A stretch of DNA of 57,173 bases from NCBI GenBank assembly GCA_020696855.1, contig JAJFMT010000004.1:1-57173 (forward strand), written 5' to 3'. The stretch comes from Pseudobdellovibrio sp. (lineage in GTDB: Bacteria; Bdellovibrionota; Bdellovibrionia; Bdellovibrionales; Bdellovibrionaceae). Positions 35,810-44,716 of this stretch are shown here, piece after piece (the first letter of the stretch is position 1; every line of letters starts with the position of its first letter). The position numbers were made by a program, and so were the translations under genes. The notes under the pieces were generated by a model that saw only the letters and a list, made by a program, of their open reading frames with translations, searched no databases and was not told where the DNA came from.

Positions 35810-37201
35810 ATGGAACTTCATGCACAAAAAAACAAATTGAAAATTTTGATCATCGACGATGAGTCGCCGATCCGCGAAGTTCTATCTGAAAGCTTACGTG
35901 ATGACGGATATGAAGTCATGGCTGCTCCGGATGGCATTACCGGTCTTGCGGTTCTTAAAACATTTTCTCCGGACATCTGCTTCCTTGATATCTGGATGCC
36001 GAAGATGGACGGTCTTGAAGTTTTAACTCAGGCTGTACCGCTTTTCCCGAATACATCGTTTGTGATGATCTCGGGCCACGGCACCATTGAGACAGCTGTA
36101 AAAGCCACAAAGATCGGCGCGTGGGATTTTATTGAAAAACCGCTTTCACTCGACAAAGTTTCAATTTCTATCGATCACATTGTTAAATTGAAAGAAGAGC
36201 GCGAAGAGAAAAATGCCCTTCTGAATAAATTGAGAAAGACTATCGCTTTAGTCGGTGAATCTCCGGCAATGCAAAAAGTCCGTAATCATGTTACACAGTT
36301 TGCTAAAAATAATGTCGCTGTTTTTATCGAAGGTGAAGTAGGCTCGGGCCGTGACCTTGTGGCTCAGAATATTCACTACATGAGTCAGCGGGCCAGCGGC
36401 CCCATCTCTGAAATAAACTGCAGTACGTTGCCGCAGGATCTAATTGAAATTGAACTTTTCGGTATAGAAAAAGGCACGCTTCCGGGCATTGATAAAACCC
36501 GCCGCGGGAAAATCGAACTGATGAACGGTGGAACACTTGTCATTGAAGAAGTCGAAGAAATGCCATCCGTCCTGCAAGAGAAACTCGTTCAATTTATTAA
36601 AAAAGGCGAGTTTAAAAGATTCGGCAGTTCAGATGTGATCCTCAGTGATGTTCGCGTTGTTCTGACAAGCACTTCTTCCATTGAGACGCTGGCTGCTGCC
36701 AACAAAATCACAGCCGAGCTGAAAAAGCTCGTTGAAGAAAGCGTGATGCTGATGCCACCGCTGCGTGACCGCCGCGAAGACATTTATTCACTTGTGGTTC
36801 ACTTCAGCGATATCGCCGCAAAACAAATGGCTTCTTTGAGAAAAACCATTTCTGAACAGGGCATGAAGCTCATGCTGAAGCACAACTGGCCGGGGAATGT
36901 GCGTGAATTAAAAAATTTCATCGAACGCGTTTACATTCTGACTCCGTCAGACTTCGTTGATATCCACGATTTAAAATTTGCAGGTCTTGTTGATAAAAAA
37001 TCAGCGGGCGGCGGCAGCACTACAGACAGTTCGGAATTTTCAACTTTCCGTGAAGCCCGTGCAGATTTTGAAAAAGATTTCTTAATTAAAAAAATTCAGG
37101 AAAACGGCGGCAATATTTCTAAAACAGCTGAGGCCATCGGTTTAGAGCGCAGCTATCTTCACCGCAAAATTAAAGCTTACGGCATTGAGGTCAACCTATG
37201 A
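35810..37201 (+). CDS. ntrX: NtrX-like response regulator with degenerate AAA+ core
   Basis: The 463-residue protein has receiver (D60 in FLDIWMPKMDG), AAA+ region (about 145-385) and C-terminal Fis-type HTH (GNISKTAEAIGLERSYLHRKI). The AAA+ core departs from active relatives. Walker A reads GEVGSGRD (175-182), with Arg for the catalytic Lys. The GAFTGA loop reads GTLPGI (222-227). Walker B reads LVIEEVEEM, with Glu for Asp. The FRxDLxYR arginine-finger region reads ITAELKKLVEES. Phosphorylation and DNA binding look preserved; ATP hydrolysis and sigma-54 remodelling do not. It overlaps proS by 4 bp (ATGA). Confidence 0.9.
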   Translation: MELHAQKNKLKILIIDDESPIREVLSESLRDDGYEVMAAPDGITGLAVLKTFSPDICFLDIWMPKMDGLEVLTQAVPLFPNTSFVMISGHGTIETAVKATKIGAWDFIEKPLSLDKVSISIDHIVKLKEEREEKNALLNKLRKTIALVGESPAMQKVRNHVTQFAKNNVAVFIEGEVGSGRDLVAQNIHYMSQRASGPISEINCSTLPQDLIEIELFGIEKGTLPGIDKTRRGKIELMNGGTLVIEEVEEMPSVLQEKLVQFIKKGEFKRFGSSDVILSDVRVVLTSTSSIETLAAANKITAELKKLVEESVMLMPPLRDRREDIYSLVVHFSDIAAKQMASLRKTISEQGMKLMLKHNWPGNVRELKNFIERVYILTPSDFVDIHDLKFAGLVDKKSAGGGSTTDSSEFSTFREARADFEKDFLIKKIQENGGNISKTAEAIGLERSYLHRKIKAYGIEVNL

Positions 37202-38934
37202 AATGGACTAAAACACATATATTTACACTTAAAGAAGCTCCGTCAGATGCCGAGATCCCGTCTCATAAATTACTGGTGCGTGCCGGTTTTATTAAAAAGC
37301 TGGCCCCGGGTCTTTATACGTATGGCGCACTGGCGTTAAAAGCTATCCGCAAATTTGAAAATATTTTGCGTGAAGAGTTGAATAAAGAAGACGCCATTGA
37401 AGTTCTGATGCCCGTTGTTCACCCGAAAGAACTCTGGGAAGAAACAAACCGCTGGGGCGAGATGGGTGCGGGCTTACTGAAATTTAAAAACCGCAACAAC
37501 CACGAATTCTGCCTGGCTGCGACTCACGAAGAAGCAGTAGTGGATTACGTCCGTCACGAGCTGAAGTCGTACCGTGACTTCCCAAAAAATATTTATCAGA
37601 TTCAAACGAAGTACCGCGATGAAATCCGCCCGCGCTTCGGTTTAATGCGCGGCCGTGAGTTCAGCATGAAAGACGCCTATAGCTTTGATATCGATCAGGA
37701 AGGCGCGCTTAAAACCTACGACAAAATGTACAAAGCCTATCAGCGTATTTTTGACCGTTTAGGTTTGCAGTACCGTATTGTTCAGGCCGACGCCGGCAAC
37801 ATCGGCGGCAGCCAAACTCATGAATTTCAGTTGCTTGCAGACGCCGGTGAAGATGCTCTTCTGGTCAGTGACAAAACCCAGTTCGCAGCGAACATCGAAG
37901 TTTGCCCTGCAATTGACCCAGTTCCTTACGTTTCTCCTCATACATCAGAATTACCTGTCGAAAAATTCGCGACTCCGGGTGCAAAAACAATTGCAGATCT
38001 TGAGAAGCTTACCGGAATTCCTGCTAAAGAACTGGTGAAGACACTTTATTTCTCTGCCAACGAAGGTTTGGATCCGAAAGACAAATCTTTAAAAGCTTTC
38101 GCGGTTCTTTTGCGCGGCAGTGATGAAGTGAATCCGATTAAAGTTAAAAATTTGCTGAAGATGACAAATCCTCCACTCATGCTAACAGACGAAGAAGTGA
38201 AGGAAGTCACCGGTGCAAACCCGGGCTCTTGCGGGCCTGTGGGGCTTCAAATTCCGATTTACGCTGACAATGGTGTGCAGCCGCTTAAAAATTATATCGT
38301 CGGCGCAAATGAAGACGGCTTCCATCTGAAAAATGTAAACCACGGCCGCGATTTCCAGATCACGCAAGTGGCGGATCTTCGCATGGCCCGCGAAGGTGAC
38401 AAGTGCCCTGAGTCCGACGGGCGTTTAAAACCTTACCGTGGCATCGAAGTCGGTCACGTTTTCTATCTTGGCCAGAAGTACGCTAAAAAAATGAATGGCG
38501 TTTTCCTGGATAAAAACGGCAAGTCACAGTTTTACGAGATGGGTTGTTACGGAATCGGTGTAACGAGAACAGTTCAGGCTTGCATTGAGCAAAGCCACGA
38601 TCAGGACGGAATTATCTGGCCTAAGGCGATCACTCCTTATCACGTTCACATCTGCCATTTAGACCCGAAAGACGAATCAGCTACGGCTTATGTTGATGTT
38701 CTGACCAAAGAAATTGAAACCAGAAACTGGGAAGTTCTCGTGGATGACCGCGATGAGCGCCCGGGTTTCAAATTCAAAGACGCAGACCTTCTGGGCTTTC
38801 CTGTACGGATCGTCGTCGGTAAAAAAGGCCTTGAAGGAAATCAGATTGAAGTTGTAAACCGCAAAACGAAAGAAGTTTTTAAACTTCCGAAAGAAGCGGT
38901 TGTTCAAAAAGTTTTTGAATTATTAGGAAACTAA
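37198..38934 (+). CDS. proS: Prolyl-tRNA synthetase, bacterial type
   Basis: The class II synthetase, 578 residues, close to the E. coli length. Motif 1 region LAPGLYTYGALALKAI, motif 2 region YRDEIRPRFGLMRGREFSMKDAYSFD and motif 3 GCYGIGVTRTVQA are present. An insertion (editing) domain lies between motifs 2 and 3 (about 225-400), and a C-terminal anticodon-binding domain follows. It charges tRNA-Pro. ATG overlaps the ntrX stop; pyrF starts right after its stop. Confidence 0.95.
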   Translation: MKWTKTHIFTLKEAPSDAEIPSHKLLVRAGFIKKLAPGLYTYGALALKAIRKFENILREELNKEDAIEVLMPVVHPKELWEETNRWGEMGAGLLKFKNRNNHEFCLAATHEEAVVDYVRHELKSYRDFPKNIYQIQTKYRDEIRPRFGLMRGREFSMKDAYSFDIDQEGALKTYDKMYKAYQRIFDRLGLQYRIVQADAGNIGGSQTHEFQLLADAGEDALLVSDKTQFAANIEVCPAIDPVPYVSPHTSELPVEKFATPGAKTIADLEKLTGIPAKELVKTLYFSANEGLDPKDKSLKAFAVLLRGSDEVNPIKVKNLLKMTNPPLMLTDEEVKEVTGANPGSCGPVGLQIPIYADNGVQPLKNYIVGANEDGFHLKNVNHGRDFQITQVADLRMAREGDKCPESDGRLKPYRGIEVGHVFYLGQKYAKKMNGVFLDKNGKSQFYEMGCYGIGVTRTVQACIEQSHDQDGIIWPKAITPYHVHICHLDPKDESATAYVDVLTKEIETRNWEVLVDDRDERPGFKFKDADLLGFPVRIVVGKKGLEGNQIEVVNRKTKEVFKLPKEAVVQKVFELLGN

Positions 38935-39639
38935 ATGAGTCTCTTAAAAAATCCCCTGATTTTGGCTCTGGATGTGGATTCGAAAGAGGACGCATTCAAA
39001 ATTCTTGATCACATCGGTGATCTCGTCGGGGGAGTCAAGCTGGGGCCTCGGCTGGTTTACCGCTACGGAGCTTCACTTGTTTCTGAGGTGGCTGAGATCT
39101 CTCCGGTATTCGTTGATAATAAATATTTTGATATTCCATCTACGATGGTAGCCGCTGTTAAAGCCAGTTTTGATGCCGGTGCCACACTTGTGACTGTTCA
39201 CGCGATGGCGGGCAAAGAGGCCTTAAGAGAACTTCATAAACTTGAAACAGAGCTGAATCAAATCCGCCCTTTTAAAATTCTGGCGGTCACGGTCCTTACC
39301 AGCTGGAGCCAGGAATCAATGCCGGCAAGTCTTCATAACTGGTCGGTTGAAAACCATGTCAGAAGCCTCACGCAGGAAGTTTACAACTCCGGCCTTCGCG
39401 GGCTGGTTTGTTCCGGGCATGAGCTGGAATATCTGAACTACCCGGGTCTTTTTAAGGTGACTCCGGGAATCAGATTGTCGACTGACCAGGTCCAAATTCA
39501 GTCAGAAGATCAAAAGCGTGTCATGACACCGAAGCAAGCGATGAAAGCCGGGGCGTCTGCTCTTGTAATTGGGCGGCCAATTTTGCAATCCCATGATCCG
39601 CGAAAAACAATTTTCGAAATTCTTGAAAGCTGCAGCTAA
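38935..39639 (+). CDS. pyrF: Orotidine 5'-phosphate decarboxylase
   Basis: The TIM-barrel enzyme makes UMP in the last step of de novo pyrimidine synthesis. The 234-residue protein has LALDVDSKEDA near the start and the catalytic DxKxxD element as VDNKYFDIP, plus the late phosphate-binding stretch TPGIRL and LVIGRPI. It starts immediately after the proS stop and shares its last base with the rlmB-like start. Confidence 0.93.
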   Translation: MSLLKNPLILALDVDSKEDAFKILDHIGDLVGGVKLGPRLVYRYGASLVSEVAEISPVFVDNKYFDIPSTMVAAVKASFDAGATLVTVHAMAGKEALRELHKLETELNQIRPFKILAVTVLTSWSQESMPASLHNWSVENHVRSLTQEVYNSGLRGLVCSGHELEYLNYPGLFKVTPGIRLSTDQVQIQSEDQKRVMTPKQAMKAGASALVIGRPILQSHDPRKTIFEILESCS

Positions 39640-40487
39640 TGAAAAAAAATTCTTTCAGTTCAAAAAATTCCAGAAACGCTAAGCCGCAACCACAAGGGCG
39701 TCCAAAGCCTTCTTTTGACGGCCAACAACGTAACAAAACCGAAAAGCTTCAGTACCCGCGAAGCTGGCGGCAAGTCGCCGGCACTCACGCGATTATCGAG
39801 CTTCTGAAAACCCGTCCTAAAACAGTTGAGCTGGTGCTATTGCAGTCAAACTGGCGTTCGTCTTCTGACTTGCGCGAAATGGCCGATCTCCTTCAATCGA
39901 AAAAAATTAAAATCGAAGAAAAATCAGAACAGCAGTTAAATGAAATCAGCCGCTCTCACCAGGGCGCGGTTGCCTTTTCAAATGAAACGCTGGAATTCGA
40001 TTACGAAAGTTTCTCTTGGGGAGAACACGGCCTGGTCGTCGCTCTGGACGGAGTGGAAGATACGCAGAACCTGGGCGCAATCTTACGTACAAGCTGGCTG
40101 ATGGGTGCACAAGGCATCATTATTCCTGAAGACCGCGCTGTGGGCTTAACAGCGACCGTTCACAAGGTGGCTAGCGGCGGTGCTGAACATGTTCCGGTTC
40201 ACAGAACCAATCAGTTTAGCACTCCGTTTGAGTCGTTAAAAAAAGCGGGATTCTGGGTCTTTGGTCTTTCACATAAAGCGACCAAGACAATCTATGATCT
40301 GAATATTCCCGAAAAAGTCGTCTGGGTGTTAGGTGCTGAAGACAAAGGTCTTCGTAATCCCACAGAAAAAGCCTGCGATGAGCTTGTCAGCATTCCACAG
40401 GCGTCGCCTTCAGCCAGTTATAATGTTTCTGTTTCAGCAGCATTAGCAATGGCCGAAACCAAACGTCAATGGACTAAGAAAAAGTAA
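39639..40487 (+). CDS. rlmB: TrmH-family 23S rRNA ribose methyltransferase (RlmB-like)
   Basis: The 282-residue SpoU/TrmH enzyme has a basic, Asn/Gln-rich N-terminal tail (about 1-40), a small substrate-binding domain, and the trefoil-knot SAM domain. Knot motifs visible are DGVEDTQNLGAILRT (motif 1), VLGAEDKGLR (motif 2) and SASYNVSVSAALAM (motif 3). RlmB makes Gm2251 in 23S rRNA; assignment to that site is by family. It overlaps both neighbours by one base. Confidence 0.85.
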   Translation: MKKNSFSSKNSRNAKPQPQGRPKPSFDGQQRNKTEKLQYPRSWRQVAGTHAIIELLKTRPKTVELVLLQSNWRSSSDLREMADLLQSKKIKIEEKSEQQLNEISRSHQGAVAFSNETLEFDYESFSWGEHGLVVALDGVEDTQNLGAILRTSWLMGAQGIIIPEDRAVGLTATVHKVASGGAEHVPVHRTNQFSTPFESLKKAGFWVFGLSHKATKTIYDLNIPEKVVWVLGAEDKGLRNPTEKACDELVSIPQASPSASYNVSVSAALAMAETKRQWTKKK

Positions 40488-41116
40488 TGTACATTCCTGA
40501 GTACGCAAAATCCAAAGACGACGCTGAAGTTTCAGATTTAATTAAAAGATATCCATTCGTTACTCTAATCTCAGTTACTGAAGCCGGGTCGCCGGTCATT
40601 TCGCATGTTCCTGTCGTTAGCGAGTTTAAAGACGGCAAGCTGACTTCAGTTAAAGGTCACTTGGCCATTAAAAATCCTCACGTAGAAGTTTTGAAGCACA
40701 ATAAAAAAGTGACTGTCATTTTTCACGGGCCTCATACGTACATCACTCCGAAATGGTACAAATCCGGAAGGGATGTGCCGACTTGGAATTACTGCGTGGT
40801 TCACGTCACAGGCGAGTTAAAACTTGATTCTGATTTCAGGTCCATTACAAAGAATCTTGCAGAGCTCACAAAAGAGTTTGAAGCCGGCGATCCACAGCCA
40901 TGGAAGTTCGAGCTTCCGGAGGACTTAAAATCTCCCGAGCACTTAACTCGCGCTATAGTCGCATTTGAAATAATACCTCAGTCAGTTAACGGCAAATTCA
41001 AGCTGGCCCAGGGGCGCCCGGCCGCGGATCAGCAGGGAGTTATCGACGGTCTTTCCACAAGACAAGACGAAATGAGCTCTGAAGTCTCAAGGTTGATGCA
41101 GAAAAATCTAAGGTAA
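40487..41116 (+). CDS. PaiB-type FMN-binding regulator-like protein
   Basis: The 209-residue protein matches the PaiB family: a split-barrel flavin-binding-like fold with MYIPEYAKSKD at the start, GHLAIKNPH, the core FHGPHTYITPKWY and VPTWNYCVVHVTG, and the C-terminal LAQGRPAADQ. In Bacillus, PaiB is named as a negative regulator of sporulation and proteases, but the biochemical role of most homologues is unclear. It is coupled to the rlmB-like gene. Confidence 0.85.
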   Translation: MYIPEYAKSKDDAEVSDLIKRYPFVTLISVTEAGSPVISHVPVVSEFKDGKLTSVKGHLAIKNPHVEVLKHNKKVTVIFHGPHTYITPKWYKSGRDVPTWNYCVVHVTGELKLDSDFRSITKNLAELTKEFEAGDPQPWKFELPEDLKSPEHLTRAIVAFEIIPQSVNGKFKLAQGRPAADQQGVIDGLSTRQDEMSSEVSRLMQKNLR

Positions 41117-41138
41117 TGCCACAAGAGCATTGTGAGAA

Positions 41139-41669
41139 ATGAAAAATAGGATCAAAAAAATTTGTATCATTGGTAACTCTTGCTCTGGCAAAACCGTGTT
41201 GGCGAAGCAGCTGGCTTCTCACTTTAATCTTAAAATTTGGCATGTTGATAGCATTCAGTACTTACCGGGACTTCAGTGGAGAGAGCCGAATGAAACACGA
41301 AAAATTCTTTCCGATATAACGTACGAACCGCAATGGATAATCGACGGCCTCGGGCCGCTGAAAATCCTGGAAGAGAGAATGAAAAAAGCAGATCTGATCG
41401 TAGTGCTCAGACCACCGCTCCCTATAATCTACTGGCGGCTTTTGAAAAGACAGATCACTGGAATCTTTAAACAGCGGGAAGAACTTCCTGAAAATTGTTT
41501 TGAGGCGACTCCCGGTCAAACCTTGAGAATGATGAAGACCATTTGGAATGTTCATCACGGATTATGGCTCCAATTAGACCGCATTTTTGAGCAACCAGAA
41601 TACAAAGATAAGGTCTTTCAGGTTTTTCGAGAGAAAGACATCTCAAAATTGATCAATAAGTACGCATAG
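41139..41669 (+). CDS. P-loop ATPase/nucleotidase, topology-modulation (FlaR-like) type
   Basis: The 176-residue protein has Walker A IGNSCSGKT (about 11-19) near the start and resembles the adenylate-kinase-like family annotated as DNA topology modulation protein FlaR, with HVDSIQYLPGLQW and WIIDGLG as family-like stretches. Likely a small-molecule or nucleotide kinase. It follows the PaiB-like gene by 22 bp, end of the co-directional chain. Substrate unknown. Confidence 0.75.
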   Translation: MKNRIKKICIIGNSCSGKTVLAKQLASHFNLKIWHVDSIQYLPGLQWREPNETRKILSDITYEPQWIIDGLGPLKILEERMKKADLIVVLRPPLPIIYWRLLKRQITGIFKQREELPENCFEATPGQTLRMMKTIWNVHHGLWLQLDRIFEQPEYKDKVFQVFREKDISKLINKYA

Positions 41670-41701
41670 AATCAGTAAATCCAGTTCGTTTTAAAATGAG
41701 T

Positions 41702-41757
41702 TTGACCTTATGACCCTGTTCCGATAGAAATTTCTGGTTACAGCGTAACAGGATCAT
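41702..41757 (+). promoter_or_regulatory. Candidate promoter overlapping a long inverted repeat
   Basis: TTGACC (41702-41707) and TAGAAA (41725-41730), 17 bases apart, could start the tRNA-tuf transcript. ATGACCCTGTT (41710-41720) and AACAGGATCAT (41747-41757) form an inverted repeat with one mismatch, followed by T-rich sequence. The structure could also be a terminator for the preceding gene. Confidence 0.4.
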
Positions 41758-41789
41758 ATTTTCTTAATTGGCCCCGTTGTGTCTGATGT

Positions 41790-41865
41790 GCTGGTTTAGC
41801 TCAATTGGTAGAGCAGCTGATTTGTAATCAGCAGGTTGCGGGTTCGAGTCCCATAACCAGCTCCA
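41790..41865 (+). tRNA. tRNA-Thr (anticodon TGT)
   Basis: Acceptor stem GCTGGTT pairs with AACCAGC, the anticodon arm GCTGA-TTTGTAA-TCAGC shows TGT at 41823-41825, and the T-loop GTTCGAGTC is standard. The 3' CCA is encoded. First of four tRNAs before tuf, the same order as thrU-tyrU-glyT-thrT-tufB in E. coli. Confidence 0.97.
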
Positions 41866-41890
41866 AATTTTTGCGAGTACGCATTAGTTT

Positions 41891-41976
41891 GGACAGGTGC
41901 CCGAGTGGCTAAAGGGGGCAGACTGTAAATCTGCTGGCTTCGGTCTACGAAGGTTCGAATCCTTCCCTGTCCACCA
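41891..41976 (+). tRNA. tRNA-Tyr (anticodon GTA)
   Basis: Acceptor stem GGACAGG pairs with CCTGTCC. The anticodon arm GCAGA-CTGTAAA-TCTGC shows GTA at 41925-41927. The long variable arm makes it 86 nt, as expected for class II tRNA-Tyr. CCA is encoded. Confidence 0.97.
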
Positions 41977-42028
41977 ATCTCAATTTAGCCGTTGGGGTGC
42001 GTAGTCTCAAGAGTTTGAAAAGGTATGA

Positions 42029-42105
42029 GCGGGAGTAGCTCAATTGGCTAGAGTATCTGCCTTCCAAGCAGAGGGTTGCGGGTTCGAGACCCGTCTCCCG
42101 CTCCA
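42029..42105 (+). tRNA. tRNA-Gly (anticodon TCC)
   Basis: Acceptor stem GCGGGAG pairs with CTCCCGC. The anticodon arm TCTGC-CTTCCAA-GCAGA shows TCC at 42063-42065. CCA is encoded. Confidence 0.97.
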
Positions 42106-42141
42106 AAATGACTCTTGGGGTAATAAAACGAAAGTTTTTGC

Positions 42142-42216
42142 GCCCGTGTAGCTCAGTGGTAGAGCACACCCTTGGTAAGGGTGAGGTCGTCGGTTCGGCT
42201 CCGATCACGGGCTCCA
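42142..42216 (+). tRNA. tRNA-Thr (anticodon GGT)
   Basis: Acceptor stem GCCCGTG pairs with CACGGGC. The anticodon arm CACCC-TTGGTAA-GGGTG shows GGT at 42174-42176. CCA is encoded. It lies 71 bp before tuf. Confidence 0.97.
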
Positions 42217-42287
42217 CTTGAATTTGATTAGTTTTTGAATTAGGTTATTGAACGAAAATTAAATAACAAATCTCTGCAGGAGGACAA

Positions 42288-43478
42288 ATGTCTAAAGAGA
42301 AATTTAACCGCACGAAACCGCATGTAAACATCGGTACAATTGGTCACGTTGACCATGGTAAAACAACATTAACAGCAGCTATCACGACAACTCTTGCGAA
42401 ATCTGGAAAAGCGCAAGCTATGGCTTACGACCAAATCGATAAGTCTCCTGAAGAAAAAGAGCGTGGTATTACTATCTCTACTACACACGTTGAGTACGAA
42501 ACTGACAAACGTCACTACGCTCACGTTGACTGCCCAGGACACGCTGACTACGTAAAAAACATGATCACTGGTGCCGCTCAAATGGATGGCGCTATCCTAG
42601 TTGTTTCTGCAGCTGACGGTCCTATGCCACAAACTCGTGAACACATCCTGTTGGCTCGCCAAGTTGGCGTTCCTGCGCTTGTTGTTTTCATGAACAAATG
42701 TGACATGGTTGATGACAAAGAATTACTTGAGCTTGTTGAAATGGAAATTCGCGAACTTTTAACTAAGTACGAATTCCCAGGCGACGAAATTCCTATCGTT
42801 AAAGGTTCTGCTAAACTTGGTTTAGAAGGACAAGATTCTGAATTAGGTACACAATCTATCATGAAATTGATGGAAGCTTGTGACGCTTACATTCCACAAC
42901 CTGCTCGTGCAGTTGATAAAACGTTCTTAATGCCTGTGGAAGACGTATTCTCGATCTCTGGTCGTGGTACTGTTGTTACTGGCCGTGTTGAGCGTGGTAT
43001 CGTTAAAGTAAATGACGAGGTAGAAATCATCGGTATCCGTCCTACTCAAAAAACAACTGTTACAGGTATCGAAATGTTCCGTAAGTTGTTAGATGAAGGT
43101 CAAGCTGGCGATAACTGCGGCGTTCTTTTACGTGGTACTAAAAAAGAAGAAGTTGAGCGCGGACAAGTTCTTGCTAAACCAGGTTCTGTTAAACCACATA
43201 AAAAATTCAAAGGTGAGGCTTACATCCTTACTAAAGAAGAAGGTGGCCGTCATACTCCATTCTTCACTAACTACCGTCCACAGTTCTACTTCCGTACAAC
43301 TGACGTGACTGGTGTTGTAACTTTAAAAGCCGGCACTGAAATGGTTATGCCAGGTGATAAAGTTGAAATTAACGTGGAATTAATCACTCCAATCGCTATG
43401 GAACAATCTTTACGTTTCGCTATCCGTGAGGGTGGCCGTACAGTTGGCGCCGGCGTTGTTGTTGAAATCCTTGAGTAA
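42288..43478 (+). CDS. tuf: Elongation factor Tu
   Basis: The 396-residue GTPase brings aminoacyl-tRNA to the ribosome. G1 GHVDHGKT, G2-region RGITI, G3 DCPGH and G4 NKCD are intact, and domains II and III are complete. AGGAGG lies just before ATG 42288. It is embedded between tRNA-Thr and tRNA-Trp, the tufB context. A second tuf near the fus end is possible but beyond the window. Confidence 0.98.
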   Translation: MSKEKFNRTKPHVNIGTIGHVDHGKTTLTAAITTTLAKSGKAQAMAYDQIDKSPEEKERGITISTTHVEYETDKRHYAHVDCPGHADYVKNMITGAAQMDGAILVVSAADGPMPQTREHILLARQVGVPALVVFMNKCDMVDDKELLELVEMEIRELLTKYEFPGDEIPIVKGSAKLGLEGQDSELGTQSIMKLMEACDAYIPQPARAVDKTFLMPVEDVFSISGRGTVVTGRVERGIVKVNDEVEIIGIRPTQKTTVTGIEMFRKLLDEGQAGDNCGVLLRGTKKEEVERGQVLAKPGSVKPHKKFKGEAYILTKEEGGRHTPFFTNYRPQFYFRTTDVTGVVTLKAGTEMVMPGDKVEINVELITPIAMEQSLRFAIREGGRTVGAGVVVEILE

Positions 43479-43490
43479 TTTCGCAACGCG

Positions 43491-43506
43491 TTAACCGCAA
43501 GGTTAA
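43491..43506 (+). repeat. Small hairpin with GCAA tetraloop after tuf
   Basis: TTAACC (43491-43496) pairs with GGTTAA (43501-43506) around GCAA, 12 bp after the tuf stop and just before the main terminator. It could stabilise the tuf mRNA 3' end. Confidence 0.5.
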
Positions 43507-43527
43507 AGCATCATTCAAAAAAAATGC

Positions 43528-43565
43528 CAAGGGGACAACTTTCTAGTTGTCCCCTTGTGTTTTTT
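43528..43565 (+). terminator. Strong rho-independent terminator after tuf
   Basis: A 13-bp perfect stem (43528-43540 with 43545-43557) around TTCT is followed by TGTTTTTT. It ends the tRNA-tuf transcript and implies a separate promoter for tRNA-Trp and secE within 43566-43597. Confidence 0.95.
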
Positions 43566-43597
43566 AGAGTTATATTCTGCATCTTGTGTCAACCAAT

Positions 43598-43673
43598 AGG
43601 GGTGTAGCTCCAGCGGTAGAGCGAACGACTCCAAATCGTTAGGTCGTGGGTTCGAATCCCTCCGCCCCTGCCA
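43598..43673 (+). tRNA. tRNA-Trp (anticodon CCA)
   Basis: Acceptor stem AGGGGTG pairs with CGCCCCT with one G-T pair. The anticodon arm AACGA-CTCCAAA-TCGTT shows CCA at 43631-43633. The 3' CCA is encoded. Position between tuf and secE is conserved in many bacteria. Confidence 0.97.
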
Positions 43674-43737
43674 ACTTATATTAAGTTGGTGGAATGATTG
43701 GTTAACATAGGAAATTTGAGCGGGGACAAAACTAAAA

Positions 43738-44115
43738 ATGGACAACACAAATTCTAAAATTGTAACGATGAGTTTCTTGGCTTTATCAGCATTAATCGGT
43801 TTCACGATTGCCACTCTTTTACGAGTGTTTTCGGGAGCTTTCGGTGCTGTAGCAAGAGCGATGGAATACGATATGGTTCGCCATGGTGTTCCTGTATTAG
43901 CAGCCCTTGGATTGTTCGCATATTTACAATTCAACAAAGGTGTTTTGACCTGGGCGGATGAAGTGATTGCTGAAGTTAAAAAAGTTGTTTGGCCACCAGT
44001 GAAAGACACTCGTGGAATGACAATCGTAGTAGTAATTATGGTTTTTATCTCTGGAATTATCGTCAGTGTTTTTGATATGGTTTCCGGTTTTGTTTTAAAC
44101 CAGCTGATGAAGTAG
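43738..44115 (+). CDS. secE: Preprotein translocase subunit SecE, three-segment type
   Basis: The 125-residue protein has three hydrophobic segments (about 10-30, 48-66, 93-120) and the conserved amphipathic cytosolic helix with EVKKVVWPP before the last segment. E. coli SecE has the same layout; many bacteria have only the last segment. It stabilises SecY. nusG follows 8 bp later. Confidence 0.93.
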   Translation: MDNTNSKIVTMSFLALSALIGFTIATLLRVFSGAFGAVARAMEYDMVRHGVPVLAALGLFAYLQFNKGVLTWADEVIAEVKKVVWPPVKDTRGMTIVVVIMVFISGIIVSVFDMVSGFVLNQLMK

Positions 44116-44123
44116 GGGCGAGC

Positions 44124-44666
44124 ATGGAAAAAAAATGGTACATCATAAATGTTCAGACCGGATGTGAAGCCACTGCAAAGCAGGCCATCGAAGAACGTAT
44201 TCGTTCAAATAAAATGGAAGCGATGTTCGGTGATATTTTAATTCCTTCTGAAAACGTTGTTGAATTAGTTAAAGGTCAAAAGACGACTAAATCCCGCAAG
44301 TTTTTTCCGGGATATATTTTCGTAAACATGCAGTTAACTGATCAAAGCTGGCACTTAGTGAAGAATTCTTCAAAAGTCGGCGGCTTTGTTGGCGGCGGCG
44401 CGGGCGGAAAAACTCGTCCACCTGAAGTTCCTGAAGCAGAAGTTATGCGTGTAACTCAGCAGATGGCAGGCCTGGCAGAAAAACCAAAAGCAAAGGCTAA
44501 TTTTTCTGTTGGTGAGCAAGTAGTTGTGACAGATGGACCATTCAGTAACTTCAATGGAACTGTTGAAGACATCAACGAGGAAAAAGCAAAAGTTAAAGTA
44601 TTAGTAAGTATCTTTGGACGTCCGACTCCTGTTGAGTTGGATTTTATCCAAGTAGAGAAGACATAA
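44124..44666 (+). CDS. nusG: Transcription elongation/termination factor NusG
   Basis: The 180-residue factor has the NGN domain (KWYIINVQTGCE, SRKFFPGYIFV) and the C-terminal KOW domain (VGEQVVVTDGPFSNFNGTV). It binds RNA polymerase and links to Rho or ribosomal protein S10. Standard size and standard position before rplK. Confidence 0.96.
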   Translation: MEKKWYIINVQTGCEATAKQAIEERIRSNKMEAMFGDILIPSENVVELVKGQKTTKSRKFFPGYIFVNMQLTDQSWHLVKNSSKVGGFVGGGAGGKTRPPEVPEAEVMRVTQQMAGLAEKPKAKANFSVGEQVVVTDGPFSNFNGTVEDINEEKAKVKVLVSIFGRPTPVELDFIQVEKT

Positions 44667-44716
44667 TTTATTTTTAAATGAATTCGGGCATGGGGCCTGA
44701 GTTCAATGATAACCCT

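Noticed and set aside
41945..42217. 90-residue minus-strand frame across the tRNA cluster
   Set aside because: It is antisense to tRNA-Tyr, tRNA-Gly and tRNA-Thr; its residues (for example REGFEPS-like) come from complementary T-arms, a known annotation artefact.
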